Below are positions 36,876-47,067 of a stretch of DNA of 64,000 bases, in pieces. Position numbers and translations under genes: made by a program. The notes beneath the pieces are model-generated. The model made no database searches, was not told the DNA's origin, and was given only the letters and a program-made list of their open reading frames with translations. Within the stretch, counting starts at the first letter, position 1. Every line of letters begins with the position of its first letter. The DNA lies in NCBI RefSeq assembly GCF_048541825.1, contig NZ_CP183332.1:1488001-1552000 (forward strand), read 5' to 3'. Source of the stretch: Caulobacter sp048541825. GTDB lineage: Bacteria; Pseudomonadota; Alphaproteobacteria; Caulobacterales; Caulobacteraceae.

Positions 36876-37408
36876 GTTCAAGCCGGACGACTGGGTTTCC
36901 CAACCCAGGATGAGCAAGTTGATGCTGCAGAATAACAGACGGTCACAGGTAAGCGTGATCGTTCTGCGCTAGGTCGTTCCGCTTGGTAGGATCGATGGCA
37001 GGTGTTCTGGGCCAAGGTTCGCTTGGGCAGTTGGGCAGTTGAGCACGCCGGCCGCAGTGGCACAGGCCACTTTGCACGCTCAGGCTTCGTTCTCGCGGCG
37101 CCAAAGGAGGCCGAGGACCGCTTTAGGCGTTCCTTTTCGGCGGTGGCCCCGGACATGGGCCATATCTTTATTCTCCCTATTCGACGCGATCCTGATGGAT
37201 TTGCGGACGCCAGTCATCGCCGTCAGCGGCGCAGTTTCGGCCCACGACATAGTGGCGCGCCGCAGCGCTTGAATGACGCGCATGATCGAAAAGCCTGCCG
37301 TGCCCAGCGACGTGGACGTCGCTGTGTTTGGCGAGGCGGAACACTAAAGCCGCTCTGTAGCGTGTCCGCCCCCCCTTACCCTTGTCGTAAGCGAAAGAAA
37401 GGGGGGAG
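36876..37408. other. 533-bp region without a recognisable gene
   Basis: No reading frame here has a recognisable domain, ribosome site or the codon-position GC pattern of the neighbours. It holds a short hairpin right after rnd (CTGGGTT/AACCCAG, 36891-36908, no T-run) and a tandem TGGGCAGT direct repeat near 37024. It also holds a second inverted repeat CCCCCCTT/AAGGGGGG (37370-37377 and 37399-37406) beside the monooxygenase stop codon. It could be decayed gene remains. Confidence 0.6.
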
Positions 37409-38416
<1,008 letters not shown>

Positions 38417-38528
38417 CGACCCTACATCGTGTCGGATCGCGTCAAGCTCAAGCCTTTGCGATCAGGGGACCCAAAATGGGGGACCAATTGGATCCAAAAC
38501 TTGAATTATGGGGGAAAGCGCCGGACGG

Positions 38529-38605
<77 letters not shown>

Positions 38606-38676
38606 GTCGTGCGCCAAGGCGCGACAGTCGTCCGTATTCGCCGTCTTAAGAGGGAAGCACAACCACCTTTGGAAGG

Positions 38677-38753
<77 letters not shown>

Positions 38754-38898
38754 ATTAGGCCTTCGCCGAAGCGAAAGTGCGACCCGCCCTTCGGCGAGGC
38801 GCGTCTGATATGTCGGGCGCGGACTCGTGTCAACGGCCATGTCGTCGAAGCTGTGGACGGGGATCAGTTGCGACCGTTTCTCAATGTGTCGCAGGCGT

Positions 38899-38927
38899 TT
38901 GAAGCGTCGGCGGGCATGGGCTACAAC
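38899..38927 (+). promoter_or_regulatory. Housekeeping promoter of the nuo operon
   Basis: TTGAAGC, 14 nt, GCTACAAC: the -10 box matches the Caulobacter GCTANAWC consensus exactly and the -35 differs by one base from TTGACGS. The -10 ends 26 nt before the nuoA start codon. Confidence 0.7.
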
Positions 38928-38953
38928 CCGCTCGATTCAAGCCAAGGGCTGTC

Positions 38954-39331
38954 ATGAACGCCTTCCTTCTCCAGTATCTGCCGATCGTTATTTTTCTAGG
39001 GATCGCGACCGTTATCGGTGTCGCCTTCCTGGCCGCTGCTGCGGTGCTCGCGCCCAGGGCGCCGGACCCGGAAAAGCTGTCCGCCTACGAATGTGGCTTC
39101 AACGCCTTCGATGATGCGCGCATGAAGTTCGACGTTCGATTCTACCTGGTATCGATCCTCTTCATCATCTTTGACCTGGAAGTGGCGTTCCTGTTCCCTT
39201 GGGCTGTCAGCCTGATGAAGTTGCCGCACGAAGCTGCGGTCTTTGCCTTCTGGTCGATGATGACCTTCCTGGGTGTCCTGACTGTCGGCTTCATTTACGA
39301 ATGGAAGAAGGGCGCCCTCGAATGGGAGTGA
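38954..39331 (+). CDS. nuoA: NADH-quinone oxidoreductase subunit A
   Basis: Small membrane subunit of complex I at the hinge between arms. 125 residues, three helices, with the loop motif YECGFNAFDDARMKFDVRFY and the acidic FDLEVAFLFPW in helix 2. First gene of the 14-subunit operon; 10-nt overlap with nuoB. Confidence 0.97.
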   Translation: MNAFLLQYLPIVIFLGIATVIGVAFLAAAAVLAPRAPDPEKLSAYECGFNAFDDARMKFDVRFYLVSILFIIFDLEVAFLFPWAVSLMKLPHEAAVFAFWSMMTFLGVLTVGFIYEWKKGALEWE

Positions 39332-39906
39332 TCGTTCCCGCCAATAGCTCGGCCCTGATTCCGGCCGGCTCCGCTGGCCGCTCGACGGTGCAGGGCTATG
39401 ATCCCAAGTTGCACGATCCGTTCTTTGACGGCGTCTCGGGTCAGTTGGCCGACAAAGGTTTCATCACGGCCGCAGCCGACGACCTTATCACCTGGGCCCG
39501 CACAGGCTCTCTGATGTGGATGACGTTTGGCCTGGCCTGCTGCGCCGTGGAAATGATGCAGGCTTCGATGCCGCGTTATGACCTGGAGCGTTACGGCTTC
39601 GCGCCGCGCGCCAGCCCGCGTCAGAGCGACGTGATGATCGTCGCGGGCACTCTGACCAACAAGATGGCTCCTGCTCTGCGCAAGGTTTATGACCAGATGC
39701 CCGAGCCGCGCTACGTGATCTCGATGGGCAGCTGCGCCAATGGCGGCGGCTACTACTATTACAGCTACAGCGTCGTTCGCGGCTGCGACCGGGTGGTGCC
39801 GGTGGACATCTATGTCCCGGGCTGCCCGCCGACCGCCGAGGCCCTGGTCTATGGCGTGCTGCAGTTGCAGAAGAAGATCCGTCGCACGGGGACCATCGAG
39901 CGATGA
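39322..39906 (+). CDS. nuoB: NADH-quinone oxidoreductase subunit B
   Basis: Carries the terminal 4Fe-4S cluster N2 that reduces quinone. 194 residues; ligands Cys73-Cys74 (GLACCAVEMM), Cys138 (SMGSCANGG) and Cys168 (VPGCPPT). The start MGVIVPANSS lies inside the nuoA end; about 40 residues precede the conserved core. ATGA overlap with nuoC. Confidence 0.97.
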   Translation: MGVIVPANSSALIPAGSAGRSTVQGYDPKLHDPFFDGVSGQLADKGFITAAADDLITWARTGSLMWMTFGLACCAVEMMQASMPRYDLERYGFAPRASPRQSDVMIVAGTLTNKMAPALRKVYDQMPEPRYVISMGSCANGGGYYYYSYSVVRGCDRVVPVDIYVPGCPPTAEALVYGVLQLQKKIRRTGTIER

Positions 39907-40514
39907 GCGAAGCTCTCGAACTTCTCGGACAGGACATCGTCGCGCGTTGCCCGGGCGTGCTGGGCCACTCGGTGGCGTTCGGTGAACTGACCATCGTCGC
40001 CCGTGCGGCAACCGTTTGCGATACGCTGATCTTCCTGCGAGACGATGCGGCGTGCCGCTTTCATCAGCTGATCGATCTGGCTGGCGTCGACTATCCCGAG
40101 CGCGCCGCGCGTTTCGACGTCGTCTATCACCTGCTGTCGCTGGTGAAGAACCACCGTATCCGTCTGAAGGTTTCGACCGACGAAGACACGCCGGTTCCGA
40201 CCATCACGCCCGTGTTTGAGGTCGCCAACTGGTTCGAACGTGAAGCGTTCGACATGTACGGCATCTTCTTCGACGGCCATCCGGACCTGCGCCGGATTTT
40301 GACCGACTACGGCTTCCATGGCCATCCGCTGCGGAAGGACTTCCCGATGACGGGCTATGTTGAAGTTCGCTACGACGACGAGCTCAAGCGCGTCGTCTAT
40401 GAACCCGTCAAGATTACCGAGTTCCGTGCGTTCGATTTCCTCTCCCCCTGGGAAGGCGCGAAGTATGCCCTGCCCGGCGACGAGAAGGCCGAGAAGAGAG
40501 CAGGGGATGCATGA
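39903..40514 (+). CDS. nuoC: NADH-quinone oxidoreductase subunit C
   Basis: 30-kDa subunit of the peripheral arm. 203 residues, ending in the signature EREAFDMYGIFFDGHPDLRRILTDYGFHGHPLRKDFP (start EREAFDMYGIFFDGHP). Separate from NuoD, unlike the fused NuoCD of E. coli. 4-nt overlaps on both sides. Confidence 0.97.
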   Translation: MSEALELLGQDIVARCPGVLGHSVAFGELTIVARAATVCDTLIFLRDDAACRFHQLIDLAGVDYPERAARFDVVYHLLSLVKNHRIRLKVSTDEDTPVPTITPVFEVANWFEREAFDMYGIFFDGHPDLRRILTDYGFHGHPLRKDFPMTGYVEVRYDDELKRVVYEPVKITEFRAFDFLSPWEGAKYALPGDEKAEKRAGDA

Positions 40515-40918
40515 TCATGGGTCTGCGCCGGCCGACGTTCCGTTCCGCCACCGCGTTTTTTCTGGTGACATTTTCCACCGCGTTCCTGATGACCATCGGC
40601 ATGCGGCTGACGGGCTGGTTCACGCGCGCGCCGATCATTTCGGTGGAGCAGAACAAGGGCCTGGGCATAGCGATCATGATCGCCGTCATGACCTTGGCGA
40701 TTGGAGCCGGGTTACGGCGTATGGAAGTCGCGGAGCTGCGCAGCGCGCTGCTGGGTGCGGCGTCCGTGTTGCTGGCCCTTCCCCTGTCGCAAGCCGCGAT
40801 TTCCCAGTCTTGGGACGTCGCCACCACCATCATCACACTACTGGGCGCCGTCCTGCTTATCGCTGGATTGCTTGTTTCGCTCAGCATCCAGCAGCGTAAG
40901 GAAGGCCAGGAATCATGA
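40511..40918 (+). CDS. Small membrane protein inserted between nuoC and nuoD
   Basis: Not a known complex I subunit. 135 residues with four likely helices (SATAFFLVTFSTAFLMTIGM; LGIAIMIAVMTLAIGAGL; ALLGAASVLLALPLSQ; TTIITLLGAVLLIAGLLVSL) and no recognisable motif. The first ATG overlaps the nuoC stop by 4 nt; a second ATG two codons on could also serve. The TGA overlaps nuoD, so it is translationally coupled within the operon. Codon usage matches its neighbours. An assembly factor or accessory subunit is possible but not shown. Confidence 0.8.
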   Translation: MIMGLRRPTFRSATAFFLVTFSTAFLMTIGMRLTGWFTRAPIISVEQNKGLGIAIMIAVMTLAIGAGLRRMEVAELRSALLGAASVLLALPLSQAAISQSWDVATTIITLLGAVLLIAGLLVSLSIQQRKEGQES

Positions 40919-42165
40919 CCGGCCAAGACACCCCTGCAGCGGTGACCGATCTCGTCCGTGACGAACCGGCGGTTCCGATGATCCCGGAAACGCCCGTCCG
41001 CAAGTTCAACATCAATTTCGGCCCGCAACATCCGGCCGCGCACGGTGTGCTGCGCCTGGTGCTGGAGCTGGACGGCGAAGTCGTCGAACGCGTCGATCCG
41101 CACATCGGCCTGCTGCATCGCGGCACCGAAAAGTTGATGGAGGCGCGCACCTACCTCCAGAACATCCCGTATTTCGACCGCCTCGACTATGTGGCGCCGA
41201 TGAATCAGGAGCACGCTTTCTGCCTGGCCATCGAGAAGTTGCTTGGTGTCGATGTTCCCAGGCGTGGCCAGATTATTCGGGTGCTCTATTCCGAAATCGG
41301 CCGTGTTCTCAGTCACCTGCTGAACGTGACGACCCAGGCCATGGACGTCGGAGCCCTTACGCCGCCGCTCTGGGGCTTCGAGGAACGTGAAAAGTTGATG
41401 GTGTTCTACGAGCGTGCCTGCGGCGCTCGCCTGCACTCCAACTATTTCCGGCCGGGCGGCGTCCATCAGGACCTGCCTGACGCTCTTGTCGAGGACATCG
41501 ACACTTGGGCTAAGGCGTTCCCGAAGATATGCGACGACATTGAGACGCTGATCACCGGCAACCGCATCTTCAAGCAGCGCAACGTCGATATCGGCGTCGT
41601 GACGCGCGAGCAGGCGATCGAGTGGGGTTTCAGCGGCGTGATGGCGCGGGGTTCCGGCATCGCCTGGGATCTGCGCCGCAGCCAGCCCTATGAGTGCTAC
41701 AACGAATTCGAGTTCGATATCCCGCTGGGCAAGAACGGCGACTGCTATGATCGCTATCTGTGTCGCATGCAGGAGATGCGCGAGTCAGCGAAGATCATCC
41801 GCCAGGCCTGCGAGATGCTCCGCAAGACGCCCGGCCCGGTGATGACCGAGGACAACAAGGTCAGCCCGCCGCGTCGCGCCGAGATGAAGCGCTCAATGGA
41901 AGCTCTGATCCATCACTTCAAGCTCTACACCGAGGGCTTCCGTACGCCGGCCGGCGAGGTCTATGCCTGCGTCGAGGCGCCCAAGGGCGAGTTCGGCGTG
42001 TTCGTCGTCTCTGACGGCACCAACAAGCCCTATCGCTGCAAGATCCGCGCACCGGGCTTCCCGCACCTGGCGGCCATGGACTGGATGAACCGCGGCCACA
42101 TGCTGGCCGACGTGTCGGCCATCCTCGGCTCGCTGGACATCGTGTTCGGGGAGATCGACCGTTGA
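40915..42165 (+). CDS. nuoD: NADH-quinone oxidoreductase subunit D
   Basis: 49-kDa subunit lining the quinone site with NuoB. 416 residues; FNINFGPQHPAAHGVLRLVLELDGE and HIGLLHRGTEKLME are the conserved N-terminal motifs, and the C-terminus LGSLDIVFGEIDR is the typical end. Overlaps both neighbours. Confidence 0.98.
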   Translation: MTGQDTPAAVTDLVRDEPAVPMIPETPVRKFNINFGPQHPAAHGVLRLVLELDGEVVERVDPHIGLLHRGTEKLMEARTYLQNIPYFDRLDYVAPMNQEHAFCLAIEKLLGVDVPRRGQIIRVLYSEIGRVLSHLLNVTTQAMDVGALTPPLWGFEEREKLMVFYERACGARLHSNYFRPGGVHQDLPDALVEDIDTWAKAFPKICDDIETLITGNRIFKQRNVDIGVVTREQAIEWGFSGVMARGSGIAWDLRRSQPYECYNEFEFDIPLGKNGDCYDRYLCRMQEMRESAKIIRQACEMLRKTPGPVMTEDNKVSPPRRAEMKRSMEALIHHFKLYTEGFRTPAGEVYACVEAPKGEFGVFVVSDGTNKPYRCKIRAPGFPHLAAMDWMNRGHMLADVSAILGSLDIVFGEIDR

Positions 42166-42494
42166 TCGAGGCCGCCGTTCAAGGCCAGCTGGACGCCTAT
42201 AACGCCCAGGACGTCGATGCGCTGTGCCAGCACTTCGCCGACGACATGATGGTCGCCGATCTGAACGCCGAGCCCAACCTGCATGGCGTCTCAGCGTTCC
42301 GCGAGCGGCATGTCGGCCTGTTCGCCCAGTTTCCGCAAAACCGCGCCGAACTGCTGTCGCGTGTGGTGATCGGCAACAAGGTCATCGACCATGAGCGGGT
42401 CTTCCGTTCGCCCGAAGCGACGCCTTTCGAGGTCGCCGCCATCTACACCTTCGCCGGCGACAAGATCGCTCGCGTCGATTTCGTGAAAGCCTGA
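42162..42494 (+). CDS. SnoaL-like (NTF2-fold) protein inserted between nuoD and nuoE
   Basis: 110-residue protein with the nuclear-transport-factor-2 pattern: QGQLDAYNAQDVDALCQHFADDMMVADL at the start (first part QLDAYNAQDVDALCQHFADD), and AAIYTFAGDKIARVDFVKA at the end. Such folds bind small molecules or act as isomerases; the role here is unknown. It starts with TTG within a TTGA overlap of the nuoD stop, so its expression depends on coupling. Not a recognised complex I subunit. Confidence 0.8.
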   Translation: MIEAAVQGQLDAYNAQDVDALCQHFADDMMVADLNAEPNLHGVSAFRERHVGLFAQFPQNRAELLSRVVIGNKVIDHERVFRSPEATPFEVAAIYTFAGDKIARVDFVKA

Positions 42495-42497
42495 CGC

Positions 42498-43184
42498 ATG
42501 TCCGTTCGCCGTCTCGCCAAGGAACAGCCCGCGAGCTTTGCGTTCTCCAAGGAGAGCCAGGCCAAGGCTGACTGGTGGAAAGCCAAATACCCCGCCGAGC
42601 GCAAGCAGTCGGCGGTGATCCCTATGCTCTGGCTGGCCCAGAAGCAGGAAGGCTGGATCCCTGAGCCGGCTATCCAGGAGATCGCCAGGCAGCTTGAGAT
42701 GCCGGTCATACGGGTGCTGGAAGTCGCGACCTTCTATGTGATGTTCCAGCTGCAGCCGGTCGGCAAGGTCGCCTTCGTTCAGCTTTGTGGTACGACGCCC
42801 TGCCAGCTGCGCGGCGCGCTGGACCTTCGCAAGGTGTTGAAGGACAAGATCGGCGACGCCAACCACGTCTCGGCGGACGGCAAGTTCAGCTGGGAAGAGG
42901 TCGAGTGCCTGGGCGCATGCTGCAACGCGCCGATGGCCGCCATCAACGACTACTATTACGAGGACCTGACGCCGGAGAGCCTGGCCCAGATTCTCGACGA
43001 CTTCGCCGCCGGCAAGTCGCCGCAGCCGGGCAGCTACGACGGCCGCAAGGCATCGGAGCCCAAGGATTCGATCAAGACCCTGACCGATCCCACGCTCTTC
43101 GACGGCTCACTGGCCAAGAAGTTCAAGATCCCGAACCTGCCCGAAAAGCCCAAGAAGGCTCCCAAGGCGGAGCCGGCTGCCTGA
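42498..43184 (+). CDS. nuoE: NADH-quinone oxidoreductase subunit E
   Basis: 24-kDa subunit with 2Fe-2S cluster N1a. 228 residues; ligands Cys97 and Cys102 (LCGTTPCQLRG), Cys137 and Cys141 (CLGACCNAP). Longer than the E. coli protein because of a Pro/Lys/Ala-rich C-terminal tail from about residue 175 (ending PEKPKKAPKAEPAA). Confidence 0.97.
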   Translation: MSVRRLAKEQPASFAFSKESQAKADWWKAKYPAERKQSAVIPMLWLAQKQEGWIPEPAIQEIARQLEMPVIRVLEVATFYVMFQLQPVGKVAFVQLCGTTPCQLRGALDLRKVLKDKIGDANHVSADGKFSWEEVECLGACCNAPMAAINDYYYEDLTPESLAQILDDFAAGKSPQPGSYDGRKASEPKDSIKTLTDPTLFDGSLAKKFKIPNLPEKPKKAPKAEPAA

Positions 43185-43411
43185 TGAACACCGACGCCGT
43201 CCTCCAGAAGAAGCGACTGACCGCGATGCTCGCCATCGACGCGGTCTGCTTCGTGCTGGCCGGCGCGGCGATTGTCGGTCACGTGGCCATGGGAATCGGT
43301 TGGCTTCTGCCGGCCTTCCTGGTTCTGGTCGCTGCAGGGCTGGGCGCGCAGATCTGGTTCGTTTTGGGCTGGATGCGCGCCGTGAAGCGGGAAGAGGGGG
43401 CTTCGTCATGA
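43184..43411 (+). CDS. Small two-helix membrane protein between nuoE and nuoF (first)
   Basis: 75 residues, MNTDAVLQKKRLTAMLAIDAV..., with two hydrophobic helices (about 14-35 and 40-62) and a charged C-terminus. The ATG overlaps the nuoE stop by 1 nt (TGATG), and its TGA overlaps the next small gene by 4 nt. No family recognised. Coupling on both sides argues it is real. Confidence 0.75.
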   Translation: MNTDAVLQKKRLTAMLAIDAVCFVLAGAAIVGHVAMGIGWLLPAFLVLVAAGLGAQIWFVLGWMRAVKREEGASS

Positions 43412-43674
43412 TCGACGACAGCGACTTCAACACGCGCAGAGCCGCCTATCTCGATACAGTTCGTAGCCTTGGTCGCCGCGAGCGCGGCTTCGGCTTCGTG
43501 GCTTGCCTGCTCGGCGTCCTGCTCCTGATCTGGGGGCGGGTCATCGCTGGCGCGCCACAATGGGCCGTTGTTCTGGGTCTTGTGACGATTGCCGCCGGTT
43601 GGCTGCTTTTCGCCTATGTCATCCTTCGTCGGACGCGGTATGTGCGCGCCCATCCATTCGATCCGCAAAGCTGA
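43408..43674 (+). CDS. Small two-helix membrane protein between nuoE and nuoF (second)
   Basis: 88 residues, MIDDSDFNTRRAAYLDTVRS..., with helices near 30-47 and 50-70 and a basic end RRTRYVRAHPFDPQS. Preceded by a GAAGAGGGGG site. Like its upstream neighbour, it has no known family. nuoF begins 3 nt after its stop. The two might act as a pair. Confidence 0.75.
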   Translation: MIDDSDFNTRRAAYLDTVRSLGRRERGFGFVACLLGVLLLIWGRVIAGAPQWAVVLGLVTIAAGWLLFAYVILRRTRYVRAHPFDPQS

Positions 43675-43677
43675 GTC

Positions 43678-44997
43678 ATGGTCGGTATCCTCGAAGACAA
43701 GGACCGCATTTTCACGAACCTTTACGGGCTCCATGATTGGGGCCTGGAAGGCGCGAAAAAGCGCGGCTGCTGGAATGGCACCAAGGACATCCTCGACGCG
43801 GGTCGCGACTGGATCATCGACAACATGAAGAACTCCGGCCTGCGCGGCCGTGGCGGCGCGGGCTTCGGCACCGGCCTGAAGTGGTCGTTCATGCCCAAGG
43901 AAGTGAAGGACGGTCGTCCGCACTATCTGGTCGTCAACGCCGACGAATCCGAGCCGGGCACCTGCAAGGACCGGGAGATCATGCGGCATGACCCGCACCT
44001 CCTGATCGAAGGCTGCCTGATCGCCTCGCGCGCCATGCTGGCCCACGCCTGCTACATCTACATCCGCGGCGAATATGTTCGTGAGCGCGAAATACTGGAA
44101 GCCGCCATCAAGCAGGCCTACGAGGCCAAGCTGGTGGGCAAGAACAATGTCCACGGCTGGGACTTCGACATCTACGTCCACCATGGCGCCGGCGCCTATA
44201 TCTGCGGCGAAGAGACGGCCCTGCTCGAAAGCCTGGAAGGCAAGAAGGGCCAACCGCGCCTGAAGCCGCCGTTCCCGGCCGGCGCGGGCCTCTACGGCAT
44301 GCCAACCACGGTCAACAATGTTGAGAGCATTGCTGTCGTCGGCACCATCCTGCGTCGCGGCGCGGCCTGGTTCGCGGGTTTTGGCCGCCCCAATAACACC
44401 GGCACCAAGCTCTTCTGCGTCAGCGGGCACGTGAATACGCCCTGCAACGTCGAAGAGGCCATGAGCATCCCGTTCCGCCAACTGATCGAGGATCACTGCG
44501 GCGGCATCCGGGGCGGCTGGGGCAACCTGAAGGCCGTGATCCCGGGCGGCTCGTCCGTGCCGATGATCCCCGCCGAGCAGTGCGAAGACCTGCCGATGGA
44601 CTTCGACGCCCTTCGCGCCCTGCGTTCGGGCCTCGGCACCGCCGCCGTCATCGTGATGGACAAGGACACCGATCTGGTCCGCGCCATCGCTCGCCTGTCG
44701 TACTTCTACAAGCATGAGAGCTGCGGTCAGTGCACGCCGTGCCGCGAAGGCACCGGCTGGATGTGGCGGGTCATGGAACGCATGGTCACCGGCGAGGCCG
44801 ATCCCAAAGAGATCGACACCCTGCTGGACGTCACGACCCAGGTTGAGGGTCACACTATCTGCGCCCTCGGTGATGCGGCCGCCTGGCCGATCCAGGGCCT
44901 GTTCCGTCACTTCCGCCACGAGGTGGAAGACCGGATCGCATCCTATCGTAGCGGTCGCCTGCACGTGCAGGGCGCCAAGCTGATCGCGGCGGAGTAA
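43678..44997 (+). CDS. nuoF: NADH-quinone oxidoreductase subunit F
   Basis: NADH- and FMN-binding subunit with 4Fe-4S cluster N3. 439 residues: FMN/NADH motif GLRGRGGAGFGTGLKW and YICGEETALLESLEGK, cluster ligands Cys349, Cys352, Cys355 (ESCGQCTPCREG) and Cys395 (HTICALGDAA). Confidence 0.98.
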   Translation: MVGILEDKDRIFTNLYGLHDWGLEGAKKRGCWNGTKDILDAGRDWIIDNMKNSGLRGRGGAGFGTGLKWSFMPKEVKDGRPHYLVVNADESEPGTCKDREIMRHDPHLLIEGCLIASRAMLAHACYIYIRGEYVREREILEAAIKQAYEAKLVGKNNVHGWDFDIYVHHGAGAYICGEETALLESLEGKKGQPRLKPPFPAGAGLYGMPTTVNNVESIAVVGTILRRGAAWFAGFGRPNNTGTKLFCVSGHVNTPCNVEEAMSIPFRQLIEDHCGGIRGGWGNLKAVIPGGSSVPMIPAEQCEDLPMDFDALRALRSGLGTAAVIVMDKDTDLVRAIARLSYFYKHESCGQCTPCREGTGWMWRVMERMVTGEADPKEIDTLLDVTTQVEGHTICALGDAAAWPIQGLFRHFRHEVEDRIASYRSGRLHVQGAKLIAAE

Positions 44998-45002
44998 CAA
45001 GC

Positions 45003-47063
45003 ATGGCTATCGCCAAGGTCAACGGCGTCGAGGTCGAGTTCGAACCCGGCATGACGGTTCTGCAGGTCGCGGAACTGGCCGGGGAAGAGATCCCGCGCTT
45101 CTGCTATCACGAGCGCCTGAGCATCGCCGGCAACTGCCGGATGTGCCTGGTTGAGGTGAAGCCTGGTCCGCCCAAGCCGCAGGCGTCGTGCGCCCTGCCG
45201 GCCGCCGAAGGCCAGGAGATCTTCACCAAGACCCCGATGGTCAAGAAGGCCCGCGAAGGGGTGATGGAGTTCCTGCTCATCAACCACCCGCTGGATTGCC
45301 CGATCTGCGACCAGGGCGGCGAGTGCGATCTGCAGGACCAGGCCATGGGCTATGGCCGCGATGGCAGCCGTTACGAAGAGAACAAGCGCGCGGTCGAAGA
45401 GAAGGCCATGGGCCCGCTCATCAAGACCGTGATGACCCGCTGCATCCAGTGCACGCGCTGCGTCCGCTTCATCACCGAAGTCGCGGGTTCGCCGGAGATT
45501 GGCCTGATCTCGCGCGGCGAAGACGTTGAAATCACGACCTATCTGGGCGCGGCGGTGACGTCGGAACTGTCAGCCAACGTGATCGATTTGTGCCCGGTCG
45601 GCGCTCTGACCTCCAAGCCCTACGCCTTCGAAGCGCGGCCTTGGGAGCTGAAAAAGACCGAGAGCATCGACGTCATGGACGCGCTGGGCTCGGCGATCCG
45701 CGTCGACAGCCGCGCCGCTGCGGTGCTCCGCGTGCTGCCGCGCGTCAACGAGGACGTCAACGAAGAGTGGATCTCCGACAAGACGCGCTATGCCGTTGAT
45801 GGCCTGCAGCGTCAGCGTCTGGACCGACCCTACGTTCGCGTCGGCGGCCGTCTGCAGCCGGCGACCTGGGCCGAGGCTTTCGCGGCCGTGGCGGGCAAGA
45901 TCAAGGCCACCAAGCCAGAGCGCATCGGCGTGATCGCCGGCGATCTGCAAGACGCCGAGAGCCTGAAGACGACCAAGGACCTCTTCACCGCCCTGGGCGT
46001 GAAGAACCTCGACGCCCGCCAGGACGGCGTGGCGCTGGGTGCTGGTCCGCGCGAGAGCTGGCTGTTCAACACCACGATCGCCGGCATCGAGAACGCTGAC
46101 GTCATCCTGCTGGTCGGCACGAACCCGCGCGTCGAGGCGCCGGTGCTCAACACCCGCCTGCGCAAGCAGTGGATCGCCGGCAAGCTCCGCATCGGCGTGA
46201 TCGGCGAGCAGGGCGACCTGACCTACGAGTACGACTATCTCGGCGCCGGCACGAAGACGCTGGCAGGCCTGGCCAAGAGCAAGTCCGACTTCGTCGCCGC
46301 CCTGAAGAACGCTGAGCGTCCGGCAATCATCATCGGTCAGGGCGCCCTGACCCGCGCTGACGGCGCGGCGGTTCTGAAGGCCGCCGCTGCGGTCGCCAAG
46401 AGCTTCAAGATCGTGCGTGACGGCTGGAACGGCTGGAACGTCCTGCACACCGCTGCTGCCCGCGTCGCCGGTCTCGACCTGGGCTTCGTGCCGGGCGAGG
46501 GCGGCCTGACCGCCGGCGAGATGCTAAAGCCGGGCGCGCTTGATGTGCTGTTCCTGCTGGGCGCCGACGAGTGCGAAACCGCTGCTTCGGACGCCTTCAA
46601 GATCTATCTGGGCACCCACGGCGACGCCGGCGCTCACAAGGCCGACGTCATCCTGCCGGGCGCGGCCTATACCGAAAAGAACGGCCTCTATGTGAACACC
46701 GAAGGCCGCGTCCAGATGGGCGAGCGGGCGGTGTTCCCGAAGGGCGAGGCCAAGGAAGACTGGTCGATCCTGCGGGCCCTGTCCGAGCTTCTCGGCCACA
46801 AGCTGCCCTATGACAGCCTGGACCAGCTGCGCGCCAAGCTGTTCGCCGACCACCCGAGCTTCGGCCAGATCGACTTCGCGCCGGGCTCGATCCCGACCGT
46901 GTTCGACCTGGCAGCCGTTGGCGGTCCAGGCGAACTGGCGGACACGCCGTTCGAGAACGCCATCAAGGCCTTCCACCTGACCAATCCCATCGCGCGCGCC
47001 AGCGTGACCATGGCCGAATGCGCGGCCGTCGTCTCCGGCGCCGCCAAGATCGCGGCGGAGTAG
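45003..47063 (+). CDS. nuoG: NADH-quinone oxidoreductase subunit G
   Basis: 75-kDa iron-sulfur subunit, 686 residues. 2Fe-2S ligands Cys34, Cys45, Cys48 and Cys63; His95-Cys99-Cys102-Cys108 for N5 (HPLDCPICDQGGEC); Cys147, Cys150, Cys153 and Cys197 for N4. A molybdopterin-oxidoreductase-like domain fills the rest. The extra N7 cluster of some bacteria is not evident. Confidence 0.98.
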   Translation: MAIAKVNGVEVEFEPGMTVLQVAELAGEEIPRFCYHERLSIAGNCRMCLVEVKPGPPKPQASCALPAAEGQEIFTKTPMVKKAREGVMEFLLINHPLDCPICDQGGECDLQDQAMGYGRDGSRYEENKRAVEEKAMGPLIKTVMTRCIQCTRCVRFITEVAGSPEIGLISRGEDVEITTYLGAAVTSELSANVIDLCPVGALTSKPYAFEARPWELKKTESIDVMDALGSAIRVDSRAAAVLRVLPRVNEDVNEEWISDKTRYAVDGLQRQRLDRPYVRVGGRLQPATWAEAFAAVAGKIKATKPERIGVIAGDLQDAESLKTTKDLFTALGVKNLDARQDGVALGAGPRESWLFNTTIAGIENADVILLVGTNPRVEAPVLNTRLRKQWIAGKLRIGVIGEQGDLTYEYDYLGAGTKTLAGLAKSKSDFVAALKNAERPAIIIGQGALTRADGAAVLKAAAAVAKSFKIVRDGWNGWNVLHTAAARVAGLDLGFVPGEGGLTAGEMLKPGALDVLFLLGADECETAASDAFKIYLGTHGDAGAHKADVILPGAAYTEKNGLYVNTEGRVQMGERAVFPKGEAKEDWSILRALSELLGHKLPYDSLDQLRAKLFADHPSFGQIDFAPGSIPTVFDLAAVGGPGELADTPFENAIKAFHLTNPIARASVTMAECAAVVSGAAKIAAE

Positions 47064-47067
47064 GCCG

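Noticed and set aside
35589..36917. Long N-terminal extension of purM antisense to rnd
   Set aside because: The PurM family starts at MSELQSGLTYAQAG; the extension lies antisense to the DEDD nuclease.
36878..37156. 92-codon minus-strand ORF after rnd
   Set aside because: No ribosome site, no known domain and unlike neighbouring codon usage; treated as non-coding.
37370..37406. CCCCCCTT/AAGGGGGG inverted repeat as terminator of the monooxygenase
   Set aside because: No T-run follows on the minus strand and the 21-nt loop is long; noted only in the intergenic entry.
43279..45000. 573-codon minus-strand frame over nuoF
   Set aside because: Antisense shadow of NuoF, whose Fe-S and FMN motifs are complete on the plus strand.
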